DNA of 64,000 bases, taken from Aedes albopictus. Its lineage: Eukaryota > Arthropoda > Insecta > Diptera > Culicidae. Where the stretch lies: positions 503,088,536 to 503,152,535 of the forward strand of contig NC_085137.1 of assembly GCF_035046485.1 (NCBI RefSeq). The letters are read 5' to 3'. The position numbers and the translations under genes are program-made. Positions 11,974 to 23,172 of the stretch are shown one piece after another; position 1 is the stretch's first letter, and each line of letters begins with the position of its first letter. The notes beneath the pieces were generated by a model. It had not been told where the DNA came from and made no database searches. It was given only the letters and a program-made list of their open reading frames with translations.

Positions 11974-12404
11974 AACCAAAGGAGTATCCGTTGTGCATTT
12001 ATCACAAGTTCAAGACAAGATATAATTCAGCTTGCATAGACCTAATCTTTGTATTCATTGAATTTTCTCCAATTTAACAATAATTGTTAAATTTAACGTA
12101 ACGCAAGAGTGGGTAGGGGAGGCCTCTGCGTTACACTCATCATTCATTACTTGAAATCGAAAGTACACAGGACAGGGGAAGCTAGGATAAGTTGACTTAC
12201 AGCCTTACAGATTCATTACAATTAGAAAATAATGGACTGATTAGGTAAAGATAAAACTGTTGATTATAGGAGTTTATATTTGTATTTCTTATTTTTATGG
12301 GTTTTGTGAATTTATAAAAGTTGACAAATAATCATTATCATTTTTATTTTTGACAAAAATCAGTCGACTGAACCTTTTTGTTTTTATATCTTAGACGGTA
12401 TTAT

Positions 12405-12657
12405 CACAGACAAACAGACGTAACACTTCGAACATTTTTCGATTCAAATCATAGTCACGGAAACATATTCGCCCAATGCTAAAAGGACTAAGTTTGGCCG
12501 ACCACCAACTAGGTGGCGGTAGTGAACAAACGTCAAACTCGAACAAAAACTATGCGAGCGCCACGGTTGGGCAGTTGGCCATCTATCAAATTTTGAAAAA
12601 GACCGGTAAATCGGTGTACGATGAGAATTATCAGAGTGTTACGTCTGTTTGTCTGTG
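12405..12657. mobile_element. MITE with CACAGACAAACAGACG ends, 7-bp TSD, copy 2
   Basis: 253 bp with perfect ends CACAGACAAACAGACGTAAC and its mirror, flanked by GTATTAT (12398-12404, 12658-12664). Near-identical to 39415-39667 (about ten differences by eye), implying recent activity. The 12476-12697 opening runs across it and is not a gene. Confidence 0.88.
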
Positions 12658-12664
12658 GTATTAT

Positions 12665-13533
12665 TTCACTGATCAAAAAAAGCAGGAATTTAGTTAGGAC
12701 TTAGGACGGTTGACAGTGTAAAGGGTTACGATGGATATAATATTACTTTGGACTGAGATGATCACAGATATGCAGAAGACGACTAGCGAAATTAGGAACA
12801 CAATTTGATACATTATTGACAATATTTTGACAAATAGGGTTTGACAAATTTCTTTACAATATCGAATGGAAGCTCAAAAAGTGTTATCTAACACTAATAT
12901 GAGAGTTATTTGGGGATGATGCTGGTGCTGTCAATGACTAACATCGGTTATTGACACTATTGGTAATCAGCTTGAAATAATTTTCAGAATGTATTATAAA
13001 ATAATTGAGGATATTATCTGAATATTGTTTGGGGAAGCTGTCAGAAAAACTAGTTGCCCATATCGGCTAAAAACGCTAGCTCTGGTAGCTGTCTTCGAAT
13101 AATTTTCAGAAATATCAAATGTTTAAAAATTAGCTACGACACATTTTTTTTTCTTTTTGCTCTTTGTATATTTCTTAAGAATAGTCCCCTGAAGGCGTTA
13201 ACATAGACATAGACACCCTTTTTTATCTCTGAATGTTGTCCAGTGACCTCGGAGATTTTCGATTATTGAAATATTGTTCAATTACCAAATCATCTTTGGA
13301 GCTTCCATTCGATCAAAAAACTAGTGCGATGGGAAAAGTTAAAAACAGTATTTTTAAAAACTACTACGACCCAATGCTAATTACTACACACTTTGCTCAA
13401 GTTGACGACATCGTCTAGTCCATCGTGAGTATTGGTCCTAGTAGGGGGAAAGTTGGGAAAGGGTCCAGGCTTTGCTATCAGCTGTCCTGCAGCTCCACCT
13501 GGTCACTCTTCAAAAAAAAAAAATAAAATAAAA
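12665..13533. other. Spacer, no feature recognised
   Basis: AT-rich sequence between MITE copy 2 and the right GGGTCATTCC arm. It ends with an A-rich stretch (about 13512-13537) followed by GTAAACTGGCAACACTG. The same words occur at 11791-11809, so a small repeat end is likely. Confidence 0.35.
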
Positions 13534-14169
13534 AAAGTAAACTGGCAACACTGTCACAATTTTTTAAATCATTTTTATACTCGATATTGTTCAAATCAAA
13601 ACATCAAAACATCTATATATGGCATCGAACAATGTTTTTTTTACGAAATTTATAAACTGCGCCTGATTTTATATGATACTTTATATGAAAAAATGAATAT
13701 TTTTTCTTAAAAACGCTATATCTCAGGAACGACGAAAATTACCTTGGGGAGTTTAGCTTTTTCGATCGAAAAACGTCTGATAAACACGATGGAATCAAAA
13801 TTTTTAAAATCAAAATATACGTATTTTGAGAAAAATCGATTTTTAGTTTTAAAATTGAAAAATATGATATCTGGCAACACTCTATCAAAAAAATAATATT
13901 TTTTCTGGATTCCCTGAACGATTTCCTTTAAAAAAGCCGAAGGTCGAAAATGTGTATGTGCAATCGTTTCAATGATATAAATAAATAAAGAGAGGATAAT
14001 TTTCATATCGGTCAAAACGAGGGATGCTGCCACGGGCCGAGGGGTGATCCGATCGGCACCAAAATTTGGATTTTTTTCTTTTTCCATCTAAACAAATGTT
14101 TCAGCCAAATTTGGTTCGAATCCGTGATGGTCGATTGCAAGCGGTCGGTCACTTGGCGCGGAATGACCC
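13534..14169 (-). repeat. GGGTCATTCC repeat, right inverted arm
   Basis: Inverted copy of 9257-9905, ending GGAATGACCC at 14160-14169 and immediately followed by the TATATAAAAATG start of a Helitron remnant. Few indels separate the two arms. The overlapping minus opening 13716-14087 has no homology I recognise. Confidence 0.7.
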
Positions 14170-14417
14170 ATATATAAAAATGCAGTGGCATACGTGGGAC
14201 CGCGCATAACTTGCGAACGGAAGGTCCAATTTGGGTCGTCTAAGTTTTGTTCTGTTAGTTTTCACCCAAGGAAGGTTTATGAGGCAAAAAAACATAGGAA
14301 AATTAAGTTTTTGAAAATCAGGGTTTCATACATTTTGAACGGGGATTTGGACATGGCTAGGGACTTGAAACGTCAAAAAACGCAGTAGGCAAGACAAAGT
14401 TTGCCGGGGACAGCTAG
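14170..14417 (+). mobile_element. Non-autonomous Helitron copy 3
   Basis: Starts ATATATAAAAATG and ends GGCAAGACAAAGTTTGCC, then GGGGACAGCTAG next to T. The 3' hairpin and CTAG terminus match the copies at 2670 and 8672, but the interior differs, so it is another subfamily. 248 bp, no ORF of note. Confidence 0.6.
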
Positions 14418-14792
14418 TATATACAGGGTGTTAGGTTCCTGAGTGCAAACTTTTTAAAGGGTGATAGAGGACCATAAATGGAGAAAAAAATTGTTCTACG
14501 CATATGGTCAAAACTCAACCGTTACGTAGTTATTGAACTCCCCATGTTTTTGACTCTTATTGCCTTAACTGGGAATAACTTGAAAATGGTCAAACTTATC
14601 GAAGTTTTTTGACCCTTATTCGAAAGATTATTGAATTTTCTATCAAATGGCATCTTTGAATCGATTGGTTGAGTTAAATAACTAAGTTTTCTAAAGCAAA
14701 ATAGCTAAAAATAGTGTGTTTTTATTGGTTTTTGTCAATTATCTTTGAAACATGCGTAATAAATTAAAATTCTTTCTTTGACAAAGTTGGAA

Positions 14793-16053
14793 TCCTTTGG
14801 AATACCCTTACCTACGATTTGTTAAACCTCGCTTATCTAAATGTCCCCATTTTCACCAAATGTTCCACCCAACGCACCATTAAGGGGTTTTATTGCAAAA
14901 TTGCATAAGAAGTATACCGACGTCGGGGATGAGAATGGGTCAAAAATTCATACTTCCACATTCATTATTCAATAACTTTTGCTTTTTTGCATAAAAAAGT
15001 CCTTCGATCACTGGAATGTGATCTTTGGTAATGCATGCACAAATGATGAAAAATTTTTTAGAGTACATCAATTTTTCTTTAAAGTACTAGTGTATGGTTA
15101 GGGGAACCGAATTTGTTCCGCATTGACAACAAAGCAAGTTAACAAAGTTCTGGTCAAGGTTGATACTACTTACCAATAATATTACTGCGATGATCGTTTA
15201 TTTCAGTATGGTACACGCAATCTGATCTTATGAATTTGTTACCAGTAGTTTGTTCTCATATTTATACTGTTCTTATGATAGAGCTCTTGTTTAAAGAGCT
15301 AGTTTCAATGATCACTAACCGAGTCTTATAAAACTATCGAAATTTTTATCTTGTTCTTGTATTCGTGGTTTTTTGTATGATATTCCAAGTATTATTATGC
15401 TTGCCGAAAACAGTTATAAAACCTGTAAGAATGTCCGAAACCTAGAAAAATCTATTATAAAATAAGTAAAACTGGAAAAAATCAGGTGGTTGTAACTTTG
15501 GTTGTTTGTATTGTATTCCGCATGAAAGGCACGATGGAAGTTTAGGAAATTTCTATCAGGAACAGGGTGGTCACTCAACTGGGAATTCCGGGAAAACCGG
15601 GAATTACCCGGGAATCGCAAACAACCGGGAAAACCCGGGAAAAAACCGGGAATTTGCTTAGAACATAAACCACCCTTAAAATTGAAGGTCCAGGATAATA
15701 ATTTCTATTGCATCTACATGAGAATCATCATTTTTTTCTTAAACATGATCAATATTTTTGTAATCTAAAGATACTATATCGCAGATACTAGATGCAGAGT
15801 TCAAAACTTAATCATAAGATTTATTTTAGATTTTTCTTAAATTTTGATTTTAAATCTTGGACTTTTTAATGGAACTGTTGTAGAGAATTACAATTGTTTT
15901 TGAAAAAAGCTAAGGTATAAATGGAAAACTTTAAATAATGTGTTTTGGGTAGGACAGTCAGTGTATTGTATCATTACAGAAAAAAATATTGCCATATTAG
16001 ATTTTAGAAATTCTGTTAATTCGATCGTCTTCAAGAATTTCATAACATTTTTT
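14793..16053 (+). repeat. 1261-bp exact direct duplication, copy 1
   Basis: Identical in length and, as far as I can read, in sequence to 18221-19481 (constant offset of 3428). It sits just inside the left arm of the TA element. Its 3' 490 bp are the left end of a CCGGGAAAA-type element (CAGGGTGGTCACTCAACTGG near 15563). No target duplication is visible. The minus opening 15414-15620 recurs identically at 18842-19048. Confidence 0.9.
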
Positions 16054-16061
16054 ACACTCTA

Positions 16062-16262
16062 CACTCTACAATTCGTTCTTTGACACCAAACTTCTAGCTC
16101 TTATCGTTTTCTTGCAATTTTGATTTAAATGTGCGGCACAATGCGCTAAAAAGTGCTTTCAATGACAGTTGCAAATTTATGATCTGAAATGCAATGTTGA
16201 AGTCGAAATTGAAACAAAACGATAAGAGATAGAAGTTTGATGTCAAAGAACGAATTGTAGAG
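16062..16262. repeat. Small foldback inside the TA element
   Basis: CTCTACAATTCGTTCTTTGA on the left pairs with TCAAAGAACGAATTGTAGAG on the right, and TCTTATCGTTTT with AAAACGATAAGA. About 200 bp. It may be the original centre of the surrounding long-TIR element or a nested element. Confidence 0.65.
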
Positions 16263-16782
16263 TGAAACAGGGGCCACAACTTTGTGAAAGAAAGAATTTT
16301 AATTTATTACGCATGTTTCAAAGATAATTGACAAAAACAAATTAAAACACACTACTTTTGAGCTATTTGTTCTAGAAATCATAGTTAGTTAACTCAACCA
16401 ATCGATTCAAAGTTGCCATTTGATTGAAAATTCAATAATCTTTCGGATAAGGGTAAAAAAACTGCGATAAGTTTGACCATTTTCAAGTTTTAACCAGTTG
16501 AGGCAATGAGAGTCAAAAACATGGGAAGTTCAATAACTACGTAACGGTTGAGATTTGACCATATGCGTAGAACAATTTTTTTCTGCATTTATGGTCCTCT
16601 ATCACCCTTTAAAAAGTTTGCACTCAGGAACCTAACACCCTGTATATAGATTATCAAAAGTATGCCACGTTGATACTAAAAATCGCACAGAGTTACCAGC
16701 ACGAATTAAAATAAAGTTACCCATGATTAAGACGTCATGCCATCGTATTCTAATGTCTTTCGATTTAAGTATCAAAAATGGT

Positions 16783-16838
16783 GCAGATGATAAGGCTCGA
16801 GCCTGCGGATCAGAAGGTCTCAGGTTCAAGCTCAAATA
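16783..16838 (+). repeat. tRNA-like module, left arm of 16.7-kb foldback
   Basis: GATAAGGCTCGAGCCTGCGG followed by TCTCAGGTTCAAGCTC resembles D-arm and T-arm (pol III A and B box) words. Stems are degenerate; not a functional tRNA gene. Confidence 0.5.
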
Positions 16839-17260
16839 CATGATAAACTTTTTTTTCTTTCTTTGTAGCAGTTAGGATGATGAATCTGCCATGACTTACA
16901 CGCAATCTCCCAAATAATAATGATCGGAGCTGCCAATGAAGCCCATTCCAGGACTAGCTAGATATTTGGTTTACTTGATGACAATAAATCGTGTCGACGA
17001 GATCAGCTGGGCGAAATATTGAGCATCTGTTTAATAACGATCAATTTAGCTAAAACAATTCAATACGATGATGGAACTGCTTCTGGATGCAACATTTTTC
17101 AGACAACTGTGAATGGAGCTTACTTGTATCTATCTACCCACAAATCAACACAACTACACGATGAAGGGAAACTTCGAAACAAGGCTATGATGGCAAATTG
17201 CAATGAGATGCAGTGCGTAGTTTCATTAACTTATAGCTGGATCGAGACGCAAAAAAATCC

Positions 17261-17320
17261 TATTCCAGGACTCGAACGTTGAATCTTCGAATCGACAATC
17301 TCATGCTCAACCATCTGCAT
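17261..17320 (-). repeat. tRNA-like module, right arm of 16.7-kb foldback
   Basis: On the minus strand it reads GATGGTTGAGCATGAGATTG, then ACGTTCGAGTCCTGG, i.e. box-A- and box-B-like words at tRNA spacing. It is the mirror counterpart of 16783-16838 but better preserved. Confidence 0.55.
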
Positions 17321-17445
17321 CAATTTGAAACTAATGCTGATGAGACAAAGAAGTGTAATGACGTTTTAATCATGAGTAACTTTGTTTTATTTTGTGCTGG
17401 CAACTCTGTACAATTTTTAGTATCAACGTGACAAACTTTTGATAA

Positions 17446-18027
17446 TTAGTCAACGAAAACGAATTCCTACACTAAAATGATGTATGGACGAAATGTTCGT
17501 AACACATAGGAGCAATAGCTTATTAAATTAGTCACGTAAAACAATGTAAAATTACATGACTTTTACATGAAACATCGTAAAAATATTGTATTTTTTCGTG
17601 ATTTTTAACGAAAATTGTTGAATAACTTTGAAATACGCAATTTAAACACCGTAGTGTCTTCGGCAAAGTTGTAGAGTATTGTTCTAACTATACTTTAACG
17701 GTATTTTCGGTACCTTTTCGGAGCAATTTTCTGAATATTTGAGTACATTTTCGTGAAAATACTCGAAAAAAACACAAAATCGATTTGATACACCTCTAAA
17801 CCTTTATCAATTTGGCTCAATTTTGGACTGAAGCCTTGTTTTTGCATGTGGATTGATAATTTGATGTGACACGGGTTGGTCAAAAAAAGTGAACAGGTTT
17901 AATGTTTAGTCAAATAGACTAGAAGAAGTTTTTAGAACCATAATAAAACCAAAATAAAAGGTATTCGGCTTTATGATGGTTCTAAACACCTCTACAAGAC
18001 TATGTGGCTTGGGTAGTTACTTGGGTA
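17446..18027 (-). repeat. Outer inverted repeat, right arm (R2)
   Basis: Inverted copy of 8186-8670, carrying GTATGGACGAAATGTTCG and TTGCATGTGGATTGATAAT. It is extended by about 110 bp (17915-18010) absent from the left arm and ends GTTACTTGGGTA. Confidence 0.65.
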
Positions 18028-18220
18028 ATTACATAATTCACAACGAATTAAGTGCCGATTTATCTAAAAGCGAAATGGATCGTAGATAGGTGTTAAGATA
18101 TTTACCGTTATTTCAAATAATTGCCTTATTACCTTATACTAATCAAGTGATTTAAATCTTTCTTCCAGGTATGTCGTTGTGCTACAGCAGCTCGATAAGT
18201 ATAATTACCACTTCCTCCCA

Positions 18221-19481
18221 TCCTTTGGAATACCCTTACCTACGATTTGTTAAACCTCGCTTATCTAAATGTCCCCATTTTCACCAAATGTTCCACCCAA
18301 CGCACCATTAAGGGGTTTTATTGCAAAATTGCATAAGAAGTATACCGACGTCGGGGATGAGAATGGGTCAAAAATTCATACTTCCACATTCATTATTCAA
18401 TAACTTTTGCTTTTTTGCATAAAAAAGTCCTTCGATCACTGGAATGTGATCTTTGGTAATGCATGCACAAATGATGAAAAATTTTTTAGAGTACATCAAT
18501 TTTTCTTTAAAGTACTAGTGTATGGTTAGGGGAACCGAATTTGTTCCGCATTGACAACAAAGCAAGTTAACAAAGTTCTGGTCAAGGTTGATACTACTTA
18601 CCAATAATATTACTGCGATGATCGTTTATTTCAGTATGGTACACGCAATCTGATCTTATGAATTTGTTACCAGTAGTTTGTTCTCATATTTATACTGTTC
18701 TTATGATAGAGCTCTTGTTTAAAGAGCTAGTTTCAATGATCACTAACCGAGTCTTATAAAACTATCGAAATTTTTATCTTGTTCTTGTATTCGTGGTTTT
18801 TTGTATGATATTCCAAGTATTATTATGCTTGCCGAAAACAGTTATAAAACCTGTAAGAATGTCCGAAACCTAGAAAAATCTATTATAAAATAAGTAAAAC
18901 TGGAAAAAATCAGGTGGTTGTAACTTTGGTTGTTTGTATTGTATTCCGCATGAAAGGCACGATGGAAGTTTAGGAAATTTCTATCAGGAACAGGGTGGTC
19001 ACTCAACTGGGAATTCCGGGAAAACCGGGAATTACCCGGGAATCGCAAACAACCGGGAAAACCCGGGAAAAAACCGGGAATTTGCTTAGAACATAAACCA
19101 CCCTTAAAATTGAAGGTCCAGGATAATAATTTCTATTGCATCTACATGAGAATCATCATTTTTTTCTTAAACATGATCAATATTTTTGTAATCTAAAGAT
19201 ACTATATCGCAGATACTAGATGCAGAGTTCAAAACTTAATCATAAGATTTATTTTAGATTTTTCTTAAATTTTGATTTTAAATCTTGGACTTTTTAATGG
19301 AACTGTTGTAGAGAATTACAATTGTTTTTGAAAAAAGCTAAGGTATAAATGGAAAACTTTAAATAATGTGTTTTGGGTAGGACAGTCAGTGTATTGTATC
19401 ATTACAGAAAAAAATATTGCCATATTAGATTTTAGAAATTCTGTTAATTCGATCGTCTTCAAGAATTTCATAACATTTTTT
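18221..19481 (+). repeat. 1261-bp exact direct duplication, copy 2
   Basis: Same sequence as 14793-16053. Here the CCGGGAAAA-type left end (18991 onward) runs on into further sequence up to a possible right end at 20837, so this copy looks like the source and copy 1 the derivative. No target duplication flanks it. Confidence 0.9.
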
Positions 19482-20837
19482 CCAGTATTTCATGTTGGAC
19501 ATGTTCTTTAGATAGTATACAATCGATTCTTTCCTGAACTTGCCTAACATTTCTCTTGATGATAAACCAAGGTTTTCTTCGCAGATTCTCCTATAGATTT
19601 CTCCAAACATTCATTAAGAGATTTAGCAAGATATTTTCCCAGGGATTTCTTGAAACGTCTTACAAGTAACTTTTCCAAAACAATTCAACCATATCAAGCA
19701 GTTTTTACCAATAATTTCCTTTTTTTCAAGAAAATTATTGATAAAATTATAAATAATTTCTAAAGACGTTCTTAAAGATTTTACATGCTTTTCGTCAAAT
19801 ACTTTCGGAGTAATTTACTTGGGAATTCCAACTATATCTTACCTATTTGAATCCTCCCATGGATTTCTTCAGGAGTCCCTCTTTCATTAGTATACTGTCA
19901 AGCATCTCAACAGTGAACATTATCAAGGAATCCTTTAATAATTATTCCAGAGATTCCACAAACAGTTTTTACATTCCAGATTATCTTTACAAGTTTCTTC
20001 AAGAGATTTTTCGAATAATCTCCCAGGGATTGCTCCAGTAGATTCTCGAGAAATTGATTTGATTTTTTTTTTCAAAAAATTTCATTTGGCATTTCTATTA
20101 GAAATCTCTACCGTAACTTTGAATAGAGCATATCTAATATGTATAAAATTCCGAAAATACTTTCTTGAGAAATATTTTAAGTTTTTAAGACTAGAGAAAA
20201 TATGGGCTTCGTACTAAATGTGGCCTATATTGGATTTTGTTTTTCTAACAAAGATACTCTAATGGCAGGGCTCATTCGCTTCTAATTATTAGGCATTATT
20301 TAGTTTTCGCTTTGTTCGAGATTTTACTAACGTTTTCTGAATTTTGAATGTTGATAACTTGCACATAACAAAAGAACTTCTGGTACAAAAAATCGCATTC
20401 AAGTATTTTTATGTAATTTTGAGCGTTAAACAGTTCAAGCTTAAAGCATAAAATTGAACAGTTATGGTGTTATGTTGTTGGGGAATTCAAAAAATATATA
20501 AATGTAAAATTTATTAAAGCCGCCATAAACTGTCAACCTCCTAGAACGCGATCAATTGAGCCAAAAGTCTACTTCACTTGGGCTGTTTATGATTAATGAT
20601 ATTTTTTGACATTGTTAGACCTTAGACAATGGTGCGCTTCCAGTAAGGTTAAACTGTTTACAAAATCAGAAAAGTGAGAAAATACAAAATAGCAATATCA
20701 GTGTTCCGATTTAACCATATGAATCAATTTCTAGAAAACCGGGAAAAAATTTTTAGGTACCGGGAAAAACCGGGAAATAACCGGGAATTTATTTTACCTG
20801 ATCAAAAAACTGACCGGGAATCGAATCCACCACCCTC
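18991..20837. mobile_element. Possible CCGGGAAAA-type element (degenerate)
   Basis: The left end CAGGGTGGTCACTCAACTGG is followed by CCGGGAAAA-like words (19010-19080). The right end has ACCGGGAAAAACCGGGAAAT words (20760-20820) and CCACCACCCTC. No target duplication is found and the right terminus is altered, so pairing of the ends is inferred from the better copies at 21275, 36358 and 52521. Confidence 0.4.
19482..20060 (+). repeat. 12-bp degenerate tandem repeat, block 2
   Basis: Words such as AGATTTCTCCAAACATTCAT and CAGGGATTTCTTG recur in 12-bp steps, highly diverged. Openings 19425-19610 and 19847-20041 are by-products of the repeat. Confidence 0.5.
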
Positions 20838-21274
20838 AGCGTAGTCTTGCTGTATCTTTAGGCTTTCAAAAATAAACTAGGCCCAAAACAGTTGATTTTG
20901 TAACAAACTCTGTAAGGGTTTCAAAAGTTTTTAACTAATTTTATTTTCCAAAGAACAATGCGCTGGGAACGTTTTATATAAATTATGTAACATCATATTG
21001 AATAATTACTGAACTCCATCAACTTCCATCTGATGCAATTCATCGGTATTCCAGGCACATCAACTTGAAATAACAGGAATCACCATCAATCGACCGCTCC
21101 ATATCTGGGTTCCAAGATGAAGTCAGTACAGAACAGACGCGTCTCTCGTGGCATCCAATTAATTAATTTAAATTTCATTAGTCTAATATAGGTATTCTGA
21201 CTCCAAGCGGCGAAATAGCGTTGCTCGCGAGCGCACATCATCGTTGGTCGTGAAATTGATTGGTTGAGGTACCA
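20061..21274. other. AT-rich stretch, mostly unassigned
   Basis: Apart from the CCGGGAAAA words at 20740-20830 I recognise no gene or TE. The minus opening 21086-21379 runs into the next element and is not supported. Confidence 0.35.
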
Positions 21275-22922
21275 CAGGGTGTCCATCCATCCGGGAAATA
21301 CGGGAAAACCGGGAAAAACCCGGGAATTAGAAATCACCGGGAAAAATACGGGAAAAACACGGGAAATTCTAAAAGGCACCGGGAAAAATCTTTAAGGTGT
21401 CTGTCTGTACTGTATTAGGTACAACAAACTCTTGAATGGAATGATACGAACATTAACAAAGTTGCAGGCTGGCTTTTTTTTAGACAGGCAGCCTCCCAGG
21501 AATTTTAGTAATTTCTGTTGGATCTCGATTAATTTATGTAAATGAAATCTGAATACTTCATGGGCGTAATTCTAGATTTTTGGAAGGAAAAGTCTTGCTA
21601 GGAATATTTTGACAGCAGTATTTTAGAGAAAATACCGAAGAAGTCCACGAAAGCCCTCTCAGAATTCCTGAAAAACTCGGTAAACCTGCAAACGTTACTT
21701 CCGGCATAGAGATTTTTACGTTTGAAAAAAAAGTCAGTTTCTGGTGACATTTTTAGTGGAACTCTATATAATTTATGCCAGATTCCTTAAATTTGGTCCC
21801 TTTGGAAAAAGTCAAGGAGAAAATTCTTGAAAAATGCCTGACAGGATTTACAGCGAAATCATACCTATTCGCTTCTGAACAGAGTTTTGCGCTCCTCAAA
21901 AAAAAAAAATCTGAAGAGTGAGTATAGCACAGGAAATTATAGCGAATTTCCCAAAAAAGCTACTCTTGAAAACAGTTTTCCTGAGTTCAGAAGCAGAATC
22001 CACAGAAGAATCTTCAACGGAATCTGTGAAGCAATGTTTGAAAATTTACCGAGAAAATGTGACTTTCTGGAAGCATTATTCGAATACCCGGAAGAGTATC
22101 CTAAAGAATCCCTGATATTTTTACAGCAATATAATGCAAACACAGCTTTTTAAAAGTTGTAGATGTAACTTGTAGGAGATTTTTTGGCAGTACCGAGTAT
22201 TTCCCTAAGGAAGAAATGTTCTATGTTCTGGATTTTATTGGAGAATTAAGAACTCAAAAGTTTTTTCTAAATAAAAACATCTAAAAAAACGGTGTGAAAA
22301 GATTTTGGATTCAGCAAGTACAGTGACCCCACAATTTATGAATCGGCAAAAATGACCACAGTTTATGGATCACTCCATTTGATCAACATGGTGATTCATA
22401 AATAGTGTACAAAAATTAAGGTGATTCATCGGTGTGGGGTCACTGTAAATTGTTTAAAACAACGATGGAAGCAGAACAAACATTTACATGTAGATTTCCA
22501 CAAATTCTAGCGAATAATTGATACATGATTTTCTTTGAAGACCAGGTAGTTTACAAAAAAAAAATGTTTCGATATTTTTTTTACCGAATTTTCTTTGATA
22601 TTGGCCAAAAATTTTGTGAAAAAATCAGGCACAGTGACTGTTTTCAATAATATTCTCATATACATAGATTCCTTTTCCTTGTTACAGAAATGATCCTAAA
22701 TTTCATGTGAAGGAAAGCTAACGTATTTTTAGTCAAAATGTTTGAAATTAGGATTTTTTTTTAAATTTGTATCAAGTTATACACCAAGCTAAAACTCTGT
22801 ATAAAAATGCACTGAGTAGTGTCCTACTAGAACAATAATTTGCGTTTATTCATACCCGGGAAGTTTGTCCATACCCGGGAAAAATCCGGGAATCGGAAAA
22901 CTGAATTTGAATGGACACCCTG
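21275..22922. mobile_element. CAGGGTG/CCGGGAAAA element A, 7-bp TSD
   Basis: Starts CAGGGTGTCCATCCATCCGG and ends TGAATGGACACCCTG. The flanks are the identical 7-mer GGTACCA (21268-21274, 22923-22929). Both ends carry subterminal CCGGGAAAA or CCGGGAATT words (21290-21390 and 22855-22895). The 1648-bp interior is AT-rich with weak 12-bp-repeat character and a nested MITE (22321-22445). No transposase frame is visible. Superfamily unknown; CAGGG ends resemble hAT, but the TSD is 7 bp. Confidence 0.75.
22321..22445. mobile_element. TA-flanked MITE nested in element A
   Basis: 125 bp with perfect ends CAGTGACCCCACA / TGTGGGGTCACTG, flanked by TA (22319-22320 and 22446-22447). It contains GATTCAT and ATGAATC words. 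Tc1/mariner/pogo-type non-autonomous element by target preference. Confidence 0.8.
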
Positions 22923-23008
22923 GGTACCAGCAATTTTCGTCGATGATGCTGGTATTCTCCACTATGCGCACGGTTTTCTTCCATCTATAAGTCTAGCTTA
23001 TAGTACGT

Positions 23009-23172
23009 TAGGATAAGTGTTCCAATTAAGGGCATACTGTTCCACCATACTTAAAAATTCTTAAATTTTGAATTTTCTTCGTATTGAAGCAATACGGTTT
23101 GAAATTTTAAAACTTTCTAAATGTCAAGTCAACAGATAATAACTGTATCCATGATTGATACACTTATCCTAT
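23009..23172. mobile_element. Short MITE related to 3656-4148
   Basis: Left TTAGGATAAGTGTTCCAATTA and right TGATACACTTATCCTATA are imperfect inverted repeats, resembling the TAGGGTAAGTGCTCCAATTA ends at 3656. About 160 bp, no ORF. Confidence 0.5.

Larger units (their letters stand above)
14424..16642. mobile_element. Long-TIR TA element (CAGGGTGTTAGG ends), with internal insertion
   Basis: Begins CAGGGTGTTAGGTTCCTGAG and ends with the mirror image, flanked by TA (14422-14423, 16643-16644). Arms of about 370 bp (14424-14790 and 16270-16642) are inverted copies with scattered mismatches. Inside are the 1261-bp duplicated segment (14793-16053) and a smaller foldback (16062-16262). Removing the 1261 bp leaves about 958 bp. 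No transposase is visible, so it is a non-autonomous TA-targeting DNA element. Confidence 0.75.
16651..17445. mobile_element. Foldback element with tRNA-like modules in both arms
   Basis: Left arm TTATCAAAAGTATGCCACGT and right arm ACGTGACAAACTTTTGATAA are inverted copies that extend about 190 bp. They include GTTGATACTAAAAATCGCAC / ATTTTTAGTATCAACGTGAC. Each arm contains a tRNA-like stretch (16783-16838 on +, 17261-17320 on -) with box-A and box-B-like words, both pointing inward. No ORF with recognised homology; 17019-17282 is a chance opening. Confidence 0.65.

Noticed and set aside
13716..14087. 123-codon minus opening
   Set aside because: Lies wholly in the right GGGTCATTCC arm; the left arm (9257-9905) has the corresponding frame interrupted.
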